Position numbers and translations under genes: made by a program
The notes under the pieces: model-generated
Told to the model about the DNA's origin: nothing
Database searches by the model: none
Seen by the model: the letters and a program-made list of their open reading frames with translations, nothing else
DNA from: Certhia americana
Lineage: Eukaryota; Chordata; Aves; Passeriformes; Certhiidae
Assembly: GCA_018697195.1 (NCBI GenBank)
Contig: CM031870.1
Location: 12,696,478 to 12,760,477, forward strand
Reading direction: 5' to 3'
DNA: 64,000 bases
In this document: piece by piece, positions 1 to 64,000 of the stretch
Numbering within the stretch: the first letter of the stretch is position 1
Layout: each line of letters starts with the position of its first letter

Positions 1-436
1 ACACATATTCTCAAGCTCGAAGACCCGATACCCGACCAAATTACTTTCTTTCCTTTTCTCTCTTAAATACAGGCATTACATTTGCTATTTTCCAGCCATG
101 CCCGGATTGAGAGTCATTAGTATCACACTCATTCAAAGGACATGCTGGCTGCTAGGCATTCATCCTGCCTGTATCCTGAGGGCCTCAGAGCCATGGCACA
201 GGCTGCCTCCCCTCATGTCATCTCCCAGAGCAGATGTCTGGTCAGAAGTGTGAGGACAACAATACTTTTTCCAGCCTCAGGCAATCTGTAGTTTGCACTG
301 ATTGATTGCATTAAATAAGCAACCTATTAATATCCCTCCTGCTGTGGCTCGATGGGCTCTTGTTGGCAGAACAGATTCCACAGCAGATAAGTTGTGTTAA
401 ACAGAGGGTCCTGATGCATACTGCTCATGAATTCAC

Positions 437-495
437 AGAATCATTTCAGCTGGAAAGAGCCTCTCGAGGTCAGCTTGTCCAACCCCTCTGATCAG
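437..495 (-). mobile_element. CR1 LINE fragment
   Basis: CACAGAATCATTTCAGCTGG, then GTCCAACCCC, is the reverse complement of a CR1 3' terminus. Only about 60 bp remain. Confidence 0.55.
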
Positions 496-2112
496 ACAGC
501 ATTCCAGTAAAAAAACCTGAATAATAAACTCTGTGCTGCAAAAACGAAACCATTGCAATAAAAACAAACTTCTAACATTGAAAACAACAATAATAACAAC
601 AACTTTTTAAAAAGAATAAAAAAACCTTCATTTACATCTGTGTCAGTGGATAAAAAAGATAAATGGCAAACTTTTTCTAGCACTGGTCTGGAGGGCTCTT
701 TGCTGTGGTTATATCTACATGCATCACCAATTCATTTGTCAGCCTTCTCATTAATATCTCTAATGCATAATTGCAGTCGAAGTCATTCACTGAACCTTGT
801 ATTTTATGACCTCAAGGGTTACCCCTTCGTACTGTTAATAATAATATCCCTGCATAATGCAAATGCTTTATGCAAAACAAGTCCACCAGCTCTTCTGCTT
901 TATGACTTAAAATACAGCACAGCAAGTTTTAAGCAACTGTCTGCATCTTTATATCAATTACGGGCATCATCTGTGCTGAATTGCGAGTCACAAGGGTTTG
1001 GGCAGTGCCATTAATTACCAATAATGCCTTCTCCATTAGTCCTGAATGTCTGCTCCTCATGATGTGTTCTATATACATTTATATACCCAATGCCTCTGGC
1101 ACACTCCATTTCAGCCTGACTTCAGCAATTTTCACAATAAACCGACAATCTTTGTTTTCCAAGGTGAAAGTGCCTCCCGAGACCCTTTTCCATTTCTCCT
1201 ATCCATCCGTTTCTGTAAGTGGTTACTTTTCCACTCTGAGCTGGAGCCCTCCCCCATGGAACTCTGCCCTCCTCCGAGTCTGACAGGGAAACAAGTGCCC
1301 TATAAATCATCTCTGGACACTTATTCCCAACCCACAGGCAGGTGATAGAAGTGCAGATGTCCTGAGGGCATTAATGCTGCTCCCCTGGGAACAAGAGTGA
1401 CACTGGGGTGTCCCAAAGGGCTTCACATGAACACCAAGGACAGTTCACTGATCCTCCCAAGCACTGCCCTGAGAAATGCAGATCATAGCTTCTTGCCCAT
1501 TTATTATGAAGAGTAAATTATCTGAGTGGCCCAAAGAGAGTGCTTAAAATACACATCAATGTCTTGCTGGGTCAGTGGGTTTTTGATCAGATCTCCTATT
1601 TTGTGTTAATATTCAGGTACGTTACTATCCCAGAGGGATGAATAATAGTGGCTATTTAATTTCTCTGACAATATTAAACATAATGAAAAGTCATACTATC
1701 ATCCCACATCCTTCCCCATGAATTCTGGCCACAGACAGATCTCCTGTTGGTAATGGAAATGTCACTTTGATTCATCTGTTCACCAACGAATCCTTACCAA
1801 ACAATTTCCAGTATATAGCAAGCCGTCCCAAAACATTCCTTTGGAAACAAGCCAGAACTGACATTCACTGTAAATTAGTTTTTTACCACTGTTTAGGCTC
1901 AGACCATTTCAGGTAGCTTTGCTACTCACTCTATTCTTAGCAGTGTCTCCAGCATACCAGGAAAGAGGCGGATCATAAGATTTCTGCTAATCTGCAAATC
2001 TGAAATTATAGTTGAGAGACGGAATTTATTATTACACAGCTCAGTGACAACAACAGAGATGACCTTTCTGCAATGCCAGAAGTCTTACCCATGCTGATCT
2101 GTGCCTATAATC

Positions 2113-2136
2113 GGGGGGGGGGGGGGGGGGGGGGGG
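2113..2136 (+). repeat. Poly-G tract (24 G)
   Basis: An uninterrupted run of 24 G followed by C and GGG; able to form G-quadruplexes and prone to sequencing error, so the exact length is uncertain. Confidence 0.9.
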
Positions 2137-2159
2137 CGGGTGGCAGGAAGGACAGGTTA

Positions 2160-2292
2160 TTATGTGTCAAAGGAAAAACCTTTTCCTAATTAGGACAGTT
2201 AAGTATTAAAACAGATTGCCCAGAGAGGCTGTGCATCCTCCATCCCTAGAAGTTTTCCAGCTTGAAGCTCTGTGTAACCCGATCTGACTTCT
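2160..2292 (+). mobile_element. CR1 LINE fragment
   Basis: ATTGCCCAGAGAGGCTGTG and the following TCCATCCCT..GTTTTCCAG..TGTGTAACC match the CR1 region just upstream of its 3' end. Truncated at both ends. Confidence 0.65.
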
Positions 2293-5200
2293 GTAAGGTT
2301 AAAAAAACGAGGTGTGTAATTGCAGAAAGCAGCCAGGAAAACCTTTGATGAATGGGAGCACAGAGCCAGGAATAATGAGAGGTAGGAACAGCCCCACTGG
2401 GATGTTACAGGGCTGAGCCCCACCGTGTCCCAGCTCCCTGTGCTGGCCAGAGCATTCTCCTGCTGTGCTGGGACTCCCAAGGCCCACGGCCCTTTCTGAT
2501 GAGACATAAAAGCTTTTTCTTGCTCAAGATGAAAGTCCTTTCCCCAGCTTTTTTCACATAGAAACCTCTGTTCTGGCAGCCACCTCACGCTGCCAGGCAG
2601 AAGAGAGTTCTCAGTGAAAGAGATAAAAGGGCTCAGCTGTCCTGGCTCGTATTTACCACAGGAACCTTCTCTTCCCCCAGCACAATGGTCCCCTTGGGTG
2701 AGGAGTCATTTCCCTCAGAAACCTTCCCAGCCACAGCAGCTTCCTCTGTGTTCCCTTCCCTGCTGCTGACCACGCTTGCTCTGCATCCCAGCCTTGGCCT
2801 CACATCTGCTTCAGCTGCAGCTGCCCTGGAGACAGTCTGGAGACCAGTACAGGGATAGAGTCTGGAGACCAGTTCAGTCCATAATTCTGAGCTGGGCTCA
2901 CACTCTCAGGAGGCAGCAGCTGAGTACCAGTCTCTTCCTGGCCCTTTTGATGATTCTGAGGTGCAGTGTCCAGACACAAACTTCCCCTTCCACTGCTCCC
3001 ACCCCAGGCTCCTCCAGGGACACAAGACTTTCAGGATGCAAATGCTCTTTTGCTGAGAAGAAGACTTGGCTGTTTCTAAGTTTTTTTAGCATTCCCTGAC
3101 ATTCACCTCCACATGCTTAGCCCAGCACATTGTTCTGTCAAAAACTACTGTGAAGCTCCTTTCCAAATAGATTCAGAGAAGCTGGGGAAAGCAAGCAATG
3201 GAGCTCTGAAACAACAAATTCCATGATCCCAACCAGCACTGCTGCATCTCACTTCCTACATTTTTCAGGGCAGCATTTTCCCTGAGGAACAAGGCTGTTC
3301 CTATCCCCTCACTCTGGTTTTATCCTCCTCATGCTCCACTCCATGTACCTCCTGCACAAGCAGGACCTTACCTCAGGTGCCACATTGCTGCCAGTAAAAA
3401 CCTGTAATTCTTTAATGTACTGTTTCCCTCCATCATTCTTTTGGATATTTTATTTTACAGTTGGGTGTGAGACCTGCCTGCTTTCGTAACTGAGGAGTTA
3501 TGAATGCTCTGGTCTGGTTGACAAGGTGATGATCAGTCACAGGCTGCCACAATGATCTTGGACATCTTTTCCATCCCAAATGCTTCTGTGATATCTTAGA
3601 GGGAAGAGTTGAGCATGAGCTAATTCTACCTGTCTGATACATTTCCTTGGATTTATAGCTCCCCAAAATGCCCATCTTTTTTCCACAAACTGCAAAAAGT
3701 CTGTGCACGCTGGCATTTTTGGAAGTCCCATGAGTGATAGGACAGAGACCAACACTAATAGTTTGTGAGTCAAGTTGATTTCAGTTATACCCAAAGAGAC
3801 CTTGAGTGAGCTGAAAGCTAAAGGCAGGCTCTCACTGTGGCCTCACTGCATAATTGAGACTTTCCAGAAATAACCAGGACACCTGGGGAAGGCAGCTCAC
3901 AGGTCATGTGGTTTTCCTCTCCTAATTAGAGCCAAAGCAGTGAGCCATAGGTGAGGTTCATGGGGTGCTGGAAGCAATATTCCAGGCTGGGAAACTCCTA
4001 CCCAGCTGCTCACTGGGATGGCCACTCCTCTCCTTCAGCCAGCAGCTCAGGAAGGGAACACCAAAGAGCTGTCAGAGAAGCTGTACAGCCTGATTTCACC
4101 CTTCTCCAGTAATTTCTAGGTCAGTAAGAAGAAAGTTACCAATTGCAAATGTTTCCTTTTGGGCCCAGATCTTAACACTGCAGCACTTCAAAGGGTCCTG
4201 AGCCAGGGTGAAGGGAACTGATGCTGTCAGACAATGGTGGAAAATTGATCTCTTCACAGCAAGATTTAGAGGCCAGTTGGACAAGAAATTACTCTAGCTG
4301 GGCACTCGGTCCCCATCTCTCAGCTCTTCCTGCAGCTTGGAGATTCACTCTATAATTGCTTTCTTAGTCCACATTTTATCCTCAGCTGACAGAATTCCAT
4401 TAGGGTGATACAAGCTGTGTGATAAAGGGATGTTTGTGTCTCCCATGGGCTGTAAGTCATTTCTCAGCAAACAAGAAAATAGTCACAGAAATGGGCAAAG
4501 AGGCCACTGAGCCAGGAAGTCCCTTCCTGTGCTCTGACCAGCAGGGCCTCAGCCCACAGAGGGAAGCAAACACCCACCCAAGGTGTCACACTGCTGGCTC
4601 TCTGCTCTTCAGAGGAGACACATTCAAAAGGAACAGTTCTCCTGAAGCATTTCTGGACACACAACAGCCCAGCAAGCACACAGCACTGCCATCCCCAAAA
4701 ACAGGGACCCCACACAAACAGGAGCCAGTGACTGTGACACAGGAGTGGGTGACACCCCAGATCAGAAAGCAAGTGCCCTTCACATGGAAAACATAAGAAA
4801 TGAAACCAATCCTGCAACCCATCTGAGCGCGTATGTCTGGGGAGTATAATGGGTTGATCACATCAGCAAGGCAGAACAGAGACTCTGAGCAGCACTTTCA
4901 GAATGGTTTTGGCAGACAAACTGACTTTCTAAGCATGATGATGCAGCTAGAAGATAGTCATGAGGGAAAAATAGCTAAAAGGGAACCCAGGCAGGGGTCT
5001 CCAATGCTGCAGGGTGCACAGTTTCAGTACCTGCAGTAAATGGTGAAGGACAAAGGTGAAGCCATCACCACGTGGTGTCTGTTGGAGTTTCCATTTCTTG
5101 AAGAATCTTGGAAGAAATTTGGCTACTTCAGTGACTTACCAGAAGCGCAGCTCCTGCTGGAGCTCAGTCTCCTGGATCAGCAGCCCCAGAACACGGAGGG

Positions 5201-7989
5201 CAGCCCAAGGCACCCTACACAAGGCTTGGATCCCTGCCACTGGCTTATTTCCAGGATGGTGTGGAGCTGCATCCAGCAGTGAGGACAACAGAGCAGGAGG
5301 GAACAGGGAATGCTTCTCATACCAATCAATCAAAGGAAACCTGACTTCATCCTCTGCATGTGGCAGAACCCAGATGTCAATACAGCCCTTCATGTTTGCT
5401 CCTACCTGAGTTCTGCTGGGAAGTGAGCACTTCCTGGAAACTTCAGAAAGCTTAAAGACTCCCCATTCAACCTCCTTCATGCACTGCTCTCCCCCTCCCA
5501 GCCACACTGGCAGCAGCTCCTGTCTCTGGCCATTGCAGGGTGTTCCAAGACCTCCATCCATCCCACAGCACCCATTCCCTCATGGGCACTCTCAGTGCCA
5601 CCAGCCCAGCACACATCCCTGACATGGTAGGGCTACCATCACCAGGGGAATGACACAGCAGGGACATGGGACATGGGCAGCAGGAGCAGGAGAATTTACG
5701 GAGAACAGCACCACCTGAGCAGGATGCTGTAGTGCAATTCATGTGCCAGTCCAGCCTAAGCCACGAGCAGGGCTCGGTTTAATTCAGCTGCTGGATGTAG
5801 CTCCTATGGGTTCGTGGATGAGTGTCCTGACTCAGGAATACACAAGTTTCCATGTCTTCTGTGCTGCCCCTTACACCCTGCATACTACTTGCTCCCTTAT
5901 CCATGTTGTTTAAATGCTCCTGGATTAAAGCACAAAAAGGAAGAAATTGAAAAGTTGCAGGCATTTCTGATTACACTGTGAAGACTGACAAAAATATCTT
6001 TTTCTAGATCAAAAAGTAGGCAGCCTGGCATGTACTTCCTCACAGATTACTTCTTTATCCTCTGCCCTTCTCAGTGTCACTGTGGGACAAATTAATTTCT
6101 TTTATCTTGATCCAAGCCCTTTAAATCCAACCATGACAGGTAAAGGTGAGCAACTATGGCACAAAGGTCTTTGCAGGGCCCAGATATTGCAACTGGGTGA
6201 AACTTTATTAATTTACATATAAATCTTCAGCAAGAATTCCTATGAATCCTTCCTTTTCCTTTGCTGTGCTTTTGACAAAGTCAAATGATGTTACTGGGCA
6301 CATCCTTGCTGAATTACTCCTGCTGAAACTGTGCCTGACAATGACTCGAGAGCTCCGTGGGGATTTTCTTGATTGCATGTTTACTCTTCCTCTTGTCCCT
6401 CCTGTAAATGCCAGTCTGACATGAATGTACTTGTGAGAAGTTAGCAAAAACAAAAAGGTTAAAAATGAAATAAACCGGGGTTTTTAACCCTGATTCACTG
6501 TGGAAATGAGTCAAGAGTCTATGTTTGAGTGTATAGGGCTGACTAGGACTCAATTATCTTTGGTTATATAAAGGGTCATTACATCTCAGCTTCAATTAGG
6601 AGGGCAAACACTGACAGCTCCTACCCCACAGAGATGAATGCAGTATTTTCTAAACATTATGCTGCTCTCTAGAATGACTGACTAGAACCAAGGACTCCAT
6701 TGGGTCCATAGGCTGTGCCTTGGTGGTTTTTGTCATCCCAGACAGCAGGCTGGCAAACCCTTCTTTCACACACAGACACTGCAGGGGAGGATGCTCCACA
6801 ACTTGACAATCTTTTAAAATATTTTCAAGACTATTTCCACCATGTGGCAGTTGTGGGGAATCTCCTGAATGGGTACAAGGGCTGCTGGGAGAGGATGGTA
6901 AATGTTGAAGCCATTGCACTCTGTGGCAGATGCCAGACCAGCTGCACTGGATACAGATTTCCAGGGGCAAAAGGTGTTGAAAATTGGCTGCAGCCATCAA
7001 CTGAGGCGAGGAAGACTTGGTGGCAGGGAAACACAGAGAGAACTGTGACCCATCTGAGCTTGATCAAATAGTTTGCCATCGTTTAGAAAATCTGGAGCAT
7101 TAGGGTTGAAAAATCGCTAGCCTACCATGCAGGACTTGAGATGCTCCAGACAGATACAGAGAGGACAGGTGAGCACAGGAAGCCCTCTCCCCCTCATACC
7201 TTTTCAGATCAATAAGAGAGATGCTGTTCAGTGCCAGGAAACAGCAGATTTCATTTCTCTGTGCAGCCAATGCAATTTTCTCAGAAGAACAAACAATGTG
7301 ACAGGCCCCATCCCATCTAGAGATTGCCCACATGACAAATCTGTGATTGTGCCTTATGCCTAGAAATCCTTGCTACACCCTTCCAAACACAGACATTTAT
7401 ATCTGCTCTGAGCCCTTCCAATACCCCTCCTCTCAGCTCCTCCTCTTTTTCGTTTGGAGTTGCCTGTTATATGATTTGGAGCAAAAATTAGCACTTGGTT
7501 TTCAGTAGAATTACACCAGAAACAAATGAGGGAAGAGTTCTCAGAACAAGCGGGTTCTTTAGTCAGTGCAGCTTGGGAAGAGCCCCTAAACAAAGCACAA
7601 TGTACTCACACACACTATTTTACATTTAAAAGTAGTTTGTATTTAATACAAAATAAATTCTTTTGCTCAATCAGTACACAGAAACCTGGGAAATGCATTG
7701 TTATCTTGTGTCCTTTCAGCTCAGGCAACAGCAGTGAAGTTTTAATAAGCAAATATACAAGATATTACGCTCCTGACAGGGCAGAAAGGGAAGCAGCAGA
7801 GTTTGATTTTAAATTGAGCTGCATCAGTACCTCTGGTTTACGTGTAAAAGCATATCCTGACTTCAGTGTCCAGTTCTCTCTGTAAACAATCACAGAATCA
7901 CAGGAATGAGCAAGTTCTAAATGAGAATCCATGGAAGAGATTTACAGTTTGTCACAAACACCAAGTTTTCAGGGAAAAGTACATTTGCA

Positions 7990-9004
7990 TAGCAAATCCT
8001 GCAGCATATTTATTTGGTTAGAATTTTTACTTATATGACTACATATGCAGGGTATTTTTTGTTTAAAAATGCACTTCCCTCCTTACCTTCAGCTAATTAA
8101 AAGACATTTACCATTTCTCAGAAGTGGTGATCTGTTGCTGGCATCATCTGGTTAATGCAGCACAGAGGCATGGCCTCTTTGTTCATATAAATTCAGGCAA
8201 AATAGGAGGAAAAAACATTGCTCTGTAATAGGAGGACTCCTAAGGATGTGCAGAGTGCCTGTCAATGGCACTCCAGGCAAAACACCTCACTTGCTTTTTC
8301 CATGGTAGTGAAATGATGAAAGAAATAATTATTTCACTGCAAAACATGAAAAGGTGACAGCTGAAATGCACTTATTAAACTTGATAAAGCCACTTCCTGA
8401 TCTCCACTTCCTAAAAGCATCCATCACATTTCTCCAAGCCCAGTGGAACCTGTCTAGGTGTCAGAAAGAGTGTCAGCTCCTACAGACATCAAAACATGCC
8501 CAGAGACAGACAGCTAAAGAGTAATTCTTCTAATAAGTGCATTTCCCAAAGAATTATTTACAGGCATCAGAAATAAAGCAACACCTCCTTCTAGTGAGGA
8601 TCTTCATGATCAGCCAGCTAGGATTTAGGAATAAAAGCTTTAGAAATAATCCAAAATACCTGTGGACAATCCTGCTTAACCCAAGTTCTCAGTACTTGGC
8701 AGAACAGTTGCCAGCAGAAAGGTTCTCACTCTCTCCTTTATGTTCCTTCTTCCTTGGATTTTCAATTAAGAGATAAGGGGGAAAATTCAGACAGATCATG
8801 ACCAAAAAACCCCCTCAGCATGGAAAGTGAATTCATGCTTTAGATTTCTTTCTGAAGAAAATTTCCTGCAACAAATAAAACTGTCTCTCACAAGAGGAGG
8901 TGGTTCAGCAGCAGCAGACATAGAAAATCTTCCATTTGGATATGCATATTTTAGAGATCTGGATTGCAGATACTCAGGGCTGGATGTATTCAGGACTTTC
9001 CTTG
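7990..9004 (-). other. KATNIP: KATNIP 3' UTR
   Basis: About 1 kb between the stop codon and the first canonical polyadenylation signal on the minus strand. No earlier AATAAA or ATTAAA was found. The end point is estimated from the signal and is approximate. Confidence 0.65.
8009..8014 (-). promoter_or_regulatory. Polyadenylation signal AATAAA of KATNIP
   Basis: TTTATT on the plus strand. A GT-rich element, TTGGTGTTTGTGAC, lies 45-65 nt downstream on the minus strand (about 7943-7965), the arrangement expected of a functional poly(A) site. An octamer ATGCAAAT lies between them. Confidence 0.65.
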
Positions 9005-63270
<54,266 letters not shown>

Positions 63271-63284
63271 GTCTTAACATAAAC

Positions 63285-63873
63285 CTGAAATGAGAATATA
63301 ATGGTCACACTGAATGATTTATAATGGAGTACCACTGGTTTTGCACCCTCAATAGATGAGAAGGCTATAAACTGAAAAACATTCCTCCTTCAGCCACGCA
63401 TAAAGCTGTCAGGGCTGTAAATAAAGCTCCTGAAGAACAGAGGAAACAGTAGTTGCCTTACTTATTTTTCAGAATCCTTCACAATCTACTGAAGAACCAA
63501 AAAACACTAAAAGTAGAAGGCACATGCTTAACAAGTTTATAATGCCAGACTTGGCAAGCAAGACAACCCTGGGGCGCAGCTCTTCAGCTGCGCCCAAAGC
63601 CCAGCTGTGGAAGGAATTCTCTGAGCTGCTCCTTGTTAAGTCAGTTCATCCTACAGCTTATTCACTGTTGAGGCTGTATATATTTGAGGTCTTTAATTAA
63701 AGATTTTACCTGGCTTGCCATTCAGGAAACCTGATTTTTTTCATCAATCCTCACCATACCACTGCCGCAACTTGTGCCGGAGTGTGCTCTTACACTCTCA
63801 GAAGTTTAGATGTGCCACCAGCACGTTTCATTGACTCTGTACCAAAGAGAGAACCGTGTGTTTTGTCTCTTAC
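63285..63873 (-). other. First intron, in the 5' UTR
   Basis: The intron between non-coding exon 1 and exon 2 is about 590 nt, with donor GTAAGAGAC and acceptor TCTCATTTCAG. The only structure I see is a perfect 10-bp inverted repeat with a 4-nt loop at 63572-63595. A further alternative 5' exon cannot be excluded. Confidence 0.6.
63572..63595. repeat. Perfect 10-bp inverted repeat with 4-nt loop
   Basis: GGGCGCAGCT, loop CTTC, AGCTGCGCCC. GC-rich, in the 5' UTR intron about 280 bp from exon 1. No U tract, so not a classic terminator; function unknown. Confidence 0.9.
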
Positions 63874-63960
63874 CAACCGCAGGGCAGCTCTGCCACAGCC
63901 CAGCCCAGCCCGAGGCTGCGGTGCGAGGGGCGCGGAGGAGCTCCGGGCACAGCCCCAGAT
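63874..63960 (-). promoter_or_regulatory. KATNIP: Probable KATNIP exon 1 (5' UTR) and GC-rich promoter edge
   Basis: A strong donor, GTAAGAGAC on the minus strand (865-873 of this kb), follows a GC-rich segment with several CpGs that continues to the window edge, in contrast to the AT-rich interior. The only exon it could feed is exon 2, so it is probably the non-coding first exon in a CpG-rich promoter. The right boundary is not visible and is set arbitrarily. In human, GTF3C1 lies head-to-head with KATNIP, so a shared bidirectional promoter just outside the window is likely (inference). Confidence 0.6.
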
Positions 63961-64000
63961 GGACAGGGACCCGGGATAGGGCATCCAGATGGACAGGGAC
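63955..64000 (+). repeat. Start of a 30-bp tandem repeat at the window edge
   Basis: CCAGATGGACAGGGAC occurs at 63955-63970 and again at 63985-64000, where the window ends. May be a minisatellite running outside. Confidence 0.7.

Larger units (their letters stand above)
1..7985. other. Intergenic region downstream of KATNIP
   Basis: No coding exon, tRNA or other RNA gene recognised on either strand. It holds a CR1 head fragment (about 437-495), a 24-base G run with a CR1 fragment just after it (2113-2290), and otherwise unique-looking sequence. In mammals GSG1L follows KATNIP tail-to-tail; I see no exon of it here, so if synteny holds it begins beyond the left edge. Confidence 0.65.

Noticed and set aside
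4419..4796. 125-codon plus-strand open frame in the intergenic region
   Set aside because: No recognisable family or splice context, composition like its surroundings, and overlapped by open frames on the other strand. Likewise 640-1014 and 5136-5561.
1..7985. Exons of the neighbouring gene GSG1L expected from mammalian synteny
   Set aside because: No exon-like open frame with claudin-family residues or matching splice sites was seen on either strand.

Overview
This is vertebrate nuclear DNA, and almost certainly avian. It carries many CR1 LINE tails with the bird-type 3' end (a GGTCCCTTCCAACCC-like core followed by ATTCTGTG repeats), an LTR of endogenous-retrovirus type, AT-rich introns and short intergenic spacing. 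A passerine is plausible but I cannot prove it. Bacterial-style features (operons, ribosome binding sites, CRISPR) do not apply.

The window is dominated by one minus-strand gene, KATNIP (KIAA0556, katanin-interacting protein). I could trace its whole coding region by hand as 25 coding exons plus one upstream non-coding exon. The start codon is at 63270-63268 and the stop codon at 9007-9005. Every exon junction is in phase, the summed CDS is 4,731 nt, and the product is 1,576 residues, close to the roughly 1,620 I remember for the human protein. Exon order matches the mammalian protein throughout: a conserved N-terminal segment, a long acidic disordered region, and four copies of a WGD/GL...WNY repeat (DUF4457 / KATNIP domain) separated by disordered linkers. 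In mammals the protein binds microtubules and katanin, acts at the base of cilia, and is mutated in Joubert syndrome 26.

Layout from right to left, in gene order: 63.87-64.0 kb is a GC-rich 5' end with non-coding exon 1; 47-63 kb holds exons 2-11 (N-terminal and disordered regions, start of repeat 1); 37-43 kb holds exons 12-13 (rest of repeat 1 and the 898-nt disordered exon); 31-33 kb holds exons 14-15 (repeat 2); 19-28 kb holds exons 16-20 (repeat 3 and the start of repeat 4); 9-19 kb holds exons 21-26 (rest of repeat 4 and the tail). The 3' UTR runs to about 7,990, where an AATAAA signal and a GT-rich element sit. From 1 to about 7,985 is intergenic, with CR1 debris and a 24-base G run.

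The points most worth a second look are: two consecutive introns with U12-type (minor spliceosome) signals between exons 20, 21 and 22; a sense-oriented LTR with its own polyadenylation signal in the intron before the last two coding exons; a 162-bp direct duplication beside unrecognised sequence at 30.1-31.1 kb; an upstream ORF that overlaps the KATNIP start codon; and two in-frame NAGNAG acceptors. I found no second protein-coding gene and no new multi-gene system.
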